A stretch of DNA of 64,000 nucleotides from Natrinema hispanicum. GTDB taxonomy: Archaea > Halobacteriota > Halobacteria > Halobacteriales > Natrialbaceae. The stretch lies in assembly GCF_900111485.1 (NCBI RefSeq), contig NZ_FOIC01000004.1, positions 62,001-126,000 on the forward strand, written 5' to 3'. The stretch's first letter is position 1; every line of letters starts with the position of its first letter. Below, in pieces: positions 59,557 through 64,000 of the stretch. Under the pieces are notes generated by a model, which ran no database searches, had not been told where the DNA came from, and saw only the letters and a list, made by a program, of their open reading frames with translations. Both the position numbers and the translations under genes were made by a program.

Positions 59557-61461
59557 ATGACACGTGACTCCGCCGGGGAACCCGGCGCAGACGACGGGGA
59601 TTCCGTCGTCTACGATCTCGCTCCTGACTGTACCGCCGATGACGTCGAAACAGACCGTCCCTACCTCGCCGAAATCAACGGTATCGTCGACTACGGCGTC
59701 TTCGTCGATCTCTCCGATTCCGTCTCCGGACTCGTCCACGAGTCCGTCCTCGAGGGCACCTTCGCCGTCGGCGACGAACTCGTCGTCGAACTCGAGAGCG
59801 TCCGGGAAAACGGCGACATGGCCTTCGAACCCGTCGATATCGACGACTACTCGGTCGAAGAAGTCGGCCACGACTACTCGCTGACCGGCACTCACCGTCT
59901 CGAGGACAACCTCGGCGAACAGATTCACCTCGAAGGCGAGGTCACGCAGGTCAAACAGACCGGCGGCCCGACCATCTTCCACGTTTCCGACGAAAACGGC
60001 GTTGTCCCCTGTGCCGCATTCGAGGAGGCCGGCGTTCGTGCCTACCCCGCCATCGAGATCGGCGACGTCGTTCGCATCACCGGCACGCCCGAACACCGCG
60101 AAGACTCGGTCCAGGTCGAAGTCGAGGGACTCTCGAAACTCGAGGGCGAGGACGCCGAGGAAGCGCGTGAGCGACTCGAAGAAGCGCTCGAAGCCCGCGC
60201 CGAACCCCACGAGGTCGCCCCGCTGATCGACTGGCCAGCCTTCGAGAAGCTGCGGCCGAGCCTCGAAGAAGTCGCCCGACTGCTCCGCCGGACGGTCCTT
60301 GAGGGACGTCCCATCCGCGTGCGCCACCACGCCGACGGCGACGGGATGTGTGCCGCCGTTCCCGTCCAGATCGCCCTCGAGCGCTTTATCGCCGATGTCC
60401 ACGAGGACGAGGACGCGCCACGGCACCTCATCAAGCGCCTGCCCGCGAAAGCGCCGTTCTACGAGATGGAAGACGCGACGCGCGACCTGAACTTCGCGCT
60501 CGAGGATCGCGAGAAACACGGCCAGCAGCTACCCCTCTTGCTCATGCTGGACAACGGCTCGACGGCCGAGGACGTCCCGGCTTACGAGACGCTGGCACAC
60601 TACGACATCCCGATCGCGGTCGTCGACCACCACCACCCCGACCCCGACGCTGTTGAGGACTTACTCGACGCCCACGTCAACCCGTATCTCCACGACGAGG
60701 ACTACCGGATCACGACGGGCATGCTCTGTGTCGAACTCGCACGGATGATCTACCCTGATCTCACCGACGAGCTTCGTCACATTCCCGCCGTCGCCGGCAT
60801 CTCGGACCGCTCGAAGGCCGATGCGATGGACGACTACCTCGCACTCGCCGCCGAGGAAGGATACGACGAGGACCGCCTCCAGGACGTCAGCGAGGCACTC
60901 GACTACGCCGCCTTCTGGCTGCGCTACAACTCCGGCGATCAGCTGATCGAAGACCTGCTTCAGATCGCCAACGGCGACGAAGCGCGCCACCGCGAACTCG
61001 TCGAGTTCTTCGCCGAGCGCGGCCGCGAGGAAGTCGACGAACAGCTCGATGCGGCAATGCCACATCTCGAGCACGAGACGCTCGACAACGGCGCGCACCT
61101 CTACCGGATCGACGTCGAGAACTACGCCCACCGGTTTACCTACCCCGCACCGGGGAAGACGACCGGCGAGATCCACGACCGCAAGATCGAGGAGACCGGC
61201 GATCCGGTCATCACGGTCGGCTACGGCCCGGACTTCGCCGTGCTTCGCAGTGACGGCGTTCGCCTCGACATTCCCAACATGGTCTCTGAGCTCGAGGCCG
61301 AGATCGCAGGCGGCGGCGTCTCCGGTGGCGGCCACCTCGTCGTCGGCTCTATCAAGTTCGTCTCCGGCAAGCGCGAGGAAGTCATCGACGCCTTAGTCGA
61401 GAAGATGGCCGAGGCCAACATCGACGAAGCGCTCTCGAGTGCGGCCCCGATCGACGACTAA
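59557..61461 (+). CDS. DHH-family phosphoesterase with S1 and OB-fold domains (archaeal RecJ-like)
   Basis: The protein has 634 residues. An S1 RNA-binding-type domain (about 30-105: EINGIVDYGVFVDLSDSVSG) and an OB-fold (about 125-200: IHLEGEVTQVKQTGGPTIF) precede the DHH nuclease core: VRHHADGDGMCAAVPVQIAL near 253, LLLMLDNGSTAED near 327 and VDHHHPDPDA near 355, and the DHHA1 domain with GYGPDFAVLRSDGVRLD and GGVSGGGHLVVGSIKF near the end. These metal motifs cut single-stranded nucleic acid or oligonucleotides; halophilic members may act in DNA repair with the replisome. It is a single gene with its own promoter. Confidence 0.93.
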   Translation: MTRDSAGEPGADDGDSVVYDLAPDCTADDVETDRPYLAEINGIVDYGVFVDLSDSVSGLVHESVLEGTFAVGDELVVELESVRENGDMAFEPVDIDDYSVEEVGHDYSLTGTHRLEDNLGEQIHLEGEVTQVKQTGGPTIFHVSDENGVVPCAAFEEAGVRAYPAIEIGDVVRITGTPEHREDSVQVEVEGLSKLEGEDAEEARERLEEALEARAEPHEVAPLIDWPAFEKLRPSLEEVARLLRRTVLEGRPIRVRHHADGDGMCAAVPVQIALERFIADVHEDEDAPRHLIKRLPAKAPFYEMEDATRDLNFALEDREKHGQQLPLLLMLDNGSTAEDVPAYETLAHYDIPIAVVDHHHPDPDAVEDLLDAHVNPYLHDEDYRITTGMLCVELARMIYPDLTDELRHIPAVAGISDRSKADAMDDYLALAAEEGYDEDRLQDVSEALDYAAFWLRYNSGDQLIEDLLQIANGDEARHRELVEFFAERGREEVDEQLDAAMPHLEHETLDNGAHLYRIDVENYAHRFTYPAPGKTTGEIHDRKIEETGDPVITVGYGPDFAVLRSDGVRLDIPNMVSELEAEIAGGGVSGGGHLVVGSIKFVSGKREEVIDALVEKMAEANIDEALSSAAPIDD

Positions 61462-61539
61462 GGACGTTCGGACAGGACCAACAGAAATCTATTTTCGGCG
61501 TCGTACCTGTGCTGTTCGCTCGCGTTATTCAGCGATCGG

Positions 61540-61668
61540 TCAGTCGGAACCGTGGCGCGGCGTGTAGCCACAGTCGTCACAGACCAGCGAGTCGTATCGG
61601 GCTGTAAGTACGCCCGAACAGTCGGGACAGCGGTAGTCGGTGTCGGGTGAGCGTTGACTGATTGCCAT
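61540..61668 (-). CDS. Small CPxCG-type zinc-finger protein, 42 residues
   Basis: The reverse frame reads MAISQRSPDTDYRCPDCSGV then LTARYDSLVCDDCGYTPRHG and a stop after SD. Two CxxC pairs (RCPDCSG and VCDDCGY) form a zinc ribbon. A TATA-like CGCTTATCAG on the reverse strand, centred about 28 bases before the ATG (at about 61696), supports it as a leaderless gene. It is of the tiny zinc-finger type common in haloarchaea and perhaps binds RNA, DNA or a partner protein. Confidence 0.72.
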   Translation of the reverse strand: MAISQRSPDTDYRCPDCSGVLTARYDSLVCDDCGYTPRHGSD

Positions 61669-61811
61669 GTGCGACGCGAGGAATCGCGTACTGATAAGCG
61701 CACCTCTTATGTTGGCCAAAGTATATATTGTGCCTAGAACACATAGAGATGCCGTGACGTGGTGACGTCGTCACGCCGATCGCGTCCCGCTCGTGAGTGG
61801 CCGCGACTGTG

Positions 61812-62135
61812 TTAGAACTGATAGCGCCGTTCGTCGTCCATCGTCGGATACTGGTCCGCGCCGGTCATCTCTTCGAACGTCATTCCGGACAGATACTCGT
61901 CGTAGGTCACGTCGTAGGCCGTCCGAAGCTGGAAATCGAGTTTGCCGGTGTCGACAGTCGACTGAAAGAGCATGTGGATCGCCCGGCGGACGAGTTCGTC
62001 CGTTTCCTCGGGCTCGAGGGCCGTCTCGAGCAAGGCGAGTTCGTTGCGTGTCTCGCGGTCGAGCGAGACGGCTAGTTCGCCGCCGATACTCGAGTAGGAG
62101 TCCGTCACGTCGTCGGTCAAATCGTCGAGGCTCAT
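61812..62135 (-). CDS. Conserved haloarchaeal protein of unknown function, 107 residues
   Basis: The protein is acidic and helical: MSLDDLTDDVTDSYSSIGGE, LSLDRETRNELALLE-like segments, and a tail TFEEMTGADQYPTMDDERRY. It has no signal peptide or membrane segment. The segment VSLDRETRNELALLETAL resembles a short ribbon-helix-helix or dimer helix. It has a start at 62135 and is followed upstream by the small membrane protein gene on the same strand. I do not recognise it. Confidence 0.7.
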   Translation of the reverse strand: MSLDDLTDDVTDSYSSIGGELAVSLDRETRNELALLETALEPEETDELVRRAIHMLFQSTVDTGKLDFQLRTAYDVTYDEYLSGMTFEEMTGADQYPTMDDERRYQF

Positions 62136-62219
62136 ACGAGAGGGGACTGGTGCGGGCCGGATAGACCTTTCGTGGTCGAGTCAGACGGCGACAGGAGCGG
62201 TGTCTACCGTCGCTCCGGT

Positions 62220-62489
62220 TTACCGGGCAGTCCCGCAGTACTCGCAGGTGTCGGCGTCTGCATCGATCCGTGCCCCACAGTCGTCGCAGTTGATCCGATT
62301 GCTGCGGTCGACGTCGTCGTAGCCGGGCGACTCCCGGAGCGAGACGACGATTCCAAGAACGATGACAGCGCCGCCAAGGAGCACCCAGCCGAGGGGACCG
62401 ATCGCCAGAAAGAACATGACGAGAAACGGGACGACGATGATCACAATGCCGATGGCGATCAGCGTTGGACCGAGCGATCGCGAGGACAT
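62220..62489 (-). CDS. Small membrane protein with C-terminal zinc ribbon
   Basis: The protein has 89 residues. Two hydrophobic helices (TLIAIGIVIIVVPFLVMFFL and GWVLLGGAVIVLGIVVSL) are followed by a cytoplasmic zinc ribbon INCDDCGARIDADADTCEYC. The ATG at 62489 begins MSSRSLGPTLI. It is a common haloarchaeal small membrane protein of unknown role. It is divergent from MutY with about 100 bases between the starts. Confidence 0.78.
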   Translation of the reverse strand: MSSRSLGPTLIAIGIVIIVVPFLVMFFLAIGPLGWVLLGGAVIVLGIVVSLRESPGYDDVDRSNRINCDDCGARIDADADTCEYCGTAR

Positions 62490-62590
62490 GGTCGTGATGT
62501 CTGTTGTTCGAGAGAAAATCATGGGGATTCATCACGTTCAGTCCGGCGAGTTGCGACACCCACTTACAGCCGACGGCCCAACCCCCGTCG

Positions 62591-63514
62591 ATGACAGCAG
62601 GGGCCCAGGAGTGGGCGTTGCCCGACGATCTCGAGGGGGTTCGCGAGGCGCTGATCGCGTGGTACGAGGCCGATCACCGCGACTTTCCGTGGCGGCAGAC
62701 TGACGATCCATACGCCATCCTCGTCAGCGAGGTGATGAGCCAGCAGACCCAGCTCGGCCGTGTCGTCGATGCCTGGGGCGCATTCCTCGAGCGCTGGCCG
62801 ACGACCGCCGATCTGGCCGAGGCCGACCGCGCGGATGTCGTGGGGTTCTGGACGGCCCACAGCCTCGGGTACAACAACCGGGCGAAGTACCTCCACGAGG
62901 CTGCCCAGCAGGTTGAAGCGGAATACGATGGGTCGTTCCCCGACACCCCCGACGAGCTGCAGGAGCTGATGGGTGTCGGACCCTACACCGCTAACGCGGT
63001 GGCGAGTTTCGCGTTCAACAACGGCGACGCGGTCGTCGACACGAACGTCAAACGCGTGCTCTATCGGGCCTTCGACGTGCCGGACGACGACGGAGCCTTC
63101 GAGGACGCTGCGAGCGACCTCATGCCCGCAGGGCGCTCGCGGGTCTGGAACAACGCAATTATGGAACTCGGTGGCGTCGCCTGTGAGCAAACCCCACACT
63201 GTGACGAGGCCGGCTGTCCGTGGCGCGAGTGGTGTGGTTCCTACACCAGCGGTGATTTCACCGCACCAGACGTCCCCACCCAGCCGAGCTTTGAGGGGAG
63301 TCGCCGACAGTTCCGGGGCCGTGTGATCGCCACGCTCCGGGAGTACGACGAACTCGAGCTCGACACACTCGGGCATCGAGTTCGTGTCGACTACACCCCT
63401 GACGGCGAGTACGGCCGCGAGTGGCTCGAGGGACTGCTCGCGGACCTCGAGTCGGACGGGCTCGTCGAACTCGACCGCGATGGGTCCAGTCTCGTTGCGC
63501 GGCTCCACCGGTAA
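62591..63514 (+). CDS. mutY: A/G-specific adenine DNA glycosylase
   Basis: The protein has 307 residues. A helix-hairpin-helix (LMGVGPYTANAVASFAF near 116-132) precedes the catalytic Asp in AVVDTNVKRVL. The [4Fe-4S] cysteines are in CEQTPHCDEAGCPWREWC near 198-215. The MutY-specific EVMSQQTQLGRVVDAWGAF near 46-64 is kept. The last third is shorter than the bacterial C-terminal domain and looks like a winged helix (TLREYDELELDTLGHRVRVD). It removes A opposite 8-oxoG. The ATG at 62591 is chosen because upstream codons are not family-like. Confidence 0.92.
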   Translation: MTAGAQEWALPDDLEGVREALIAWYEADHRDFPWRQTDDPYAILVSEVMSQQTQLGRVVDAWGAFLERWPTTADLAEADRADVVGFWTAHSLGYNNRAKYLHEAAQQVEAEYDGSFPDTPDELQELMGVGPYTANAVASFAFNNGDAVVDTNVKRVLYRAFDVPDDDGAFEDAASDLMPAGRSRVWNNAIMELGGVACEQTPHCDEAGCPWREWCGSYTSGDFTAPDVPTQPSFEGSRRQFRGRVIATLREYDELELDTLGHRVRVDYTPDGEYGREWLEGLLADLESDGLVELDRDGSSLVARLHR

Positions 63515-63871
63515 GCCGTTACAGCGAGAAGAAACGCCGCATAGCCTGTATTCCCTGTCAGCCAATTTCCGTTGGCTATGCTGACCAAGGAGACGGGACT
63601 ACTTGTAAGTGTCTGGTAATTACAGGAAATGAAAACGGTTGATAAAGCACCAACCACCCCACCAGTCTCGAAATGATCCCTTACGTATGATTTAGCAGTC
63701 GAATACACACCGTTACTGAGTAACGACAGCCAGCTGCCGCTGAAGACACCTCAGACGCGACGAATGAGTGCAGTGAGAAGTCATGTAAACATGACAGTCG
63801 CTGGAATTGGGTGGCGGGAAAGGCTACCGGAAACCAAATCCGTCTATACGTCACCGTGGTGGGGTTCGGTG
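63515..63871. other. Intergenic region without supported gene
   Basis: I see no supported gene in 357 bases. It includes a TATA-like TCTATACG at 63842-63849, centred about 26 bases before the ATG of the next gene, and moderately AT-rich DNA at about 63600-63720. Confidence 0.45.
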
Positions 63872-64000
63872 ATGACCACAGTCGTCGAACTCGAGATTCC
63901 GGCTGCGCGACTTGGCTTCGCCCGGACGTTCGATCGAGTGTCGACGTTCGAGTTTCAGGTCGGTGGGATGATTGGTGGGTCGGCACCGCTTGTCTGGACG
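63872..64000 (+). CDS. Bacterio-opsin-activator (Bat)-type HTH regulator, N-terminal part
   Basis: The frame starts MTTVVELEIPAARLGFARTF and continues DRVSTFEFQVGGMIGGS to the window edge, 43 codons in all. It matches the N-terminus of the large haloarchaeal family with an N-terminal Bat-like domain and C-terminal HTH_10. The rest is outside the window, so the helix-turn-helix cannot be checked here. A TATA-like element precedes it. Confidence 0.7.
   Translation, partial: MTTVVELEIPAARLGFARTFDRVSTFEFQVGGMIGGSAPLVWT

Noticed and set aside
1-64000. CRISPR array, rRNA or tRNA genes
   Set aside because: No regularly spaced direct repeats and no cloverleaf-like sequences with T-loop motifs were seen on either strand in the intergenic gaps. 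A covariance-model scan was not possible here.

Overview
The window is chromosomal DNA of a haloarchaeon, most like Natrialbaceae (Natrinema/Haloterrigena type), although the genus is an inference. The support is GC-rich DNA with very acidic proteins, mostly leaderless genes with a TATA element about 27-29 bases before the ATG, archaeal transcription factor S, a multiprotein bridging factor, AMP phosphorylase, archaeal FAD synthase, a JAMM protease and a bacterio-opsin-activator-type regulator at the right edge. I saw no rRNA, tRNA or CRISPR array. Most of the window is densely coding; the main gaps are 21380-22755 and 35464-36136.

Region 1 (1-10.5 kb) is mixed: a ThDP-dependent decarboxylase-like enzyme cut by the left edge, a divergent UbiA-family prenyltransferase, thioredoxin with a small Cys-containing membrane protein, a TrmB-like regulator, a methyltransferase, a broken HxlR regulator, a GNAT enzyme and a thioredoxin-reductase-like flavoprotein. 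It ends in a three-gene unit: a small protein with a ribbon-helix-helix-like C-terminus, a UbiD decarboxylase and an overlapping second UbiD-like protein that lacks the catalytic motif.

Region 2 (10.6-35.5 kb) is an acyl-CoA catabolic island. The core operon is acyl-CoA synthetase, acyl-CoA dehydrogenase, biotin carboxylase-BCCP, carboxyltransferase and MaoC hydratase, followed by a second AMP ligase and a convergent CitE-like lyase. This set matches the logic of leucine/isovalerate and itaconate dissimilation described in Mycobacterium. Further on are an IclR regulator, a flavin-dependent oxidoreductase, a crotonase, a family I CoA-transferase, a second acyl-CoA dehydrogenase, 3-hydroxyacyl-CoA dehydrogenase, thiolase with its DUF35 partner, a third AMP ligase and both subunits of methylmalonyl-CoA mutase. 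Together they can take acids to acetyl-CoA and propionyl-CoA and on to succinyl-CoA. An AT-rich patch (about 21.5-22.3 kb) and perfect palindromes lie in the middle, before the IclR gene.

Region 3 (36-50 kb) holds an alpha/beta hydrolase, AMP phosphorylase, a stress protein, an ABC-2 exporter pair with an oppositely oriented surface protein between its genes, a Na/Pi-family transporter, nicotinate phosphoribosyltransferase, a CBS protein, a Tat-exported HtrA-like protease, a sugar-acid dehydratase and a Tat lipoprotein with two HiPIP domains.

Region 4 (50-64 kb) is mainly housekeeping: MBF1, a membrane J-domain protein, DNA polymerase IV, an HTH-GNAT fusion, TFS, a beta-RFAP-synthase-like GHMP protein, IlvD, FAD synthase, a JAMM protease, a MaoC-type protein, a DHH/RecJ-like phosphoesterase, several tiny zinc-finger proteins and MutY.
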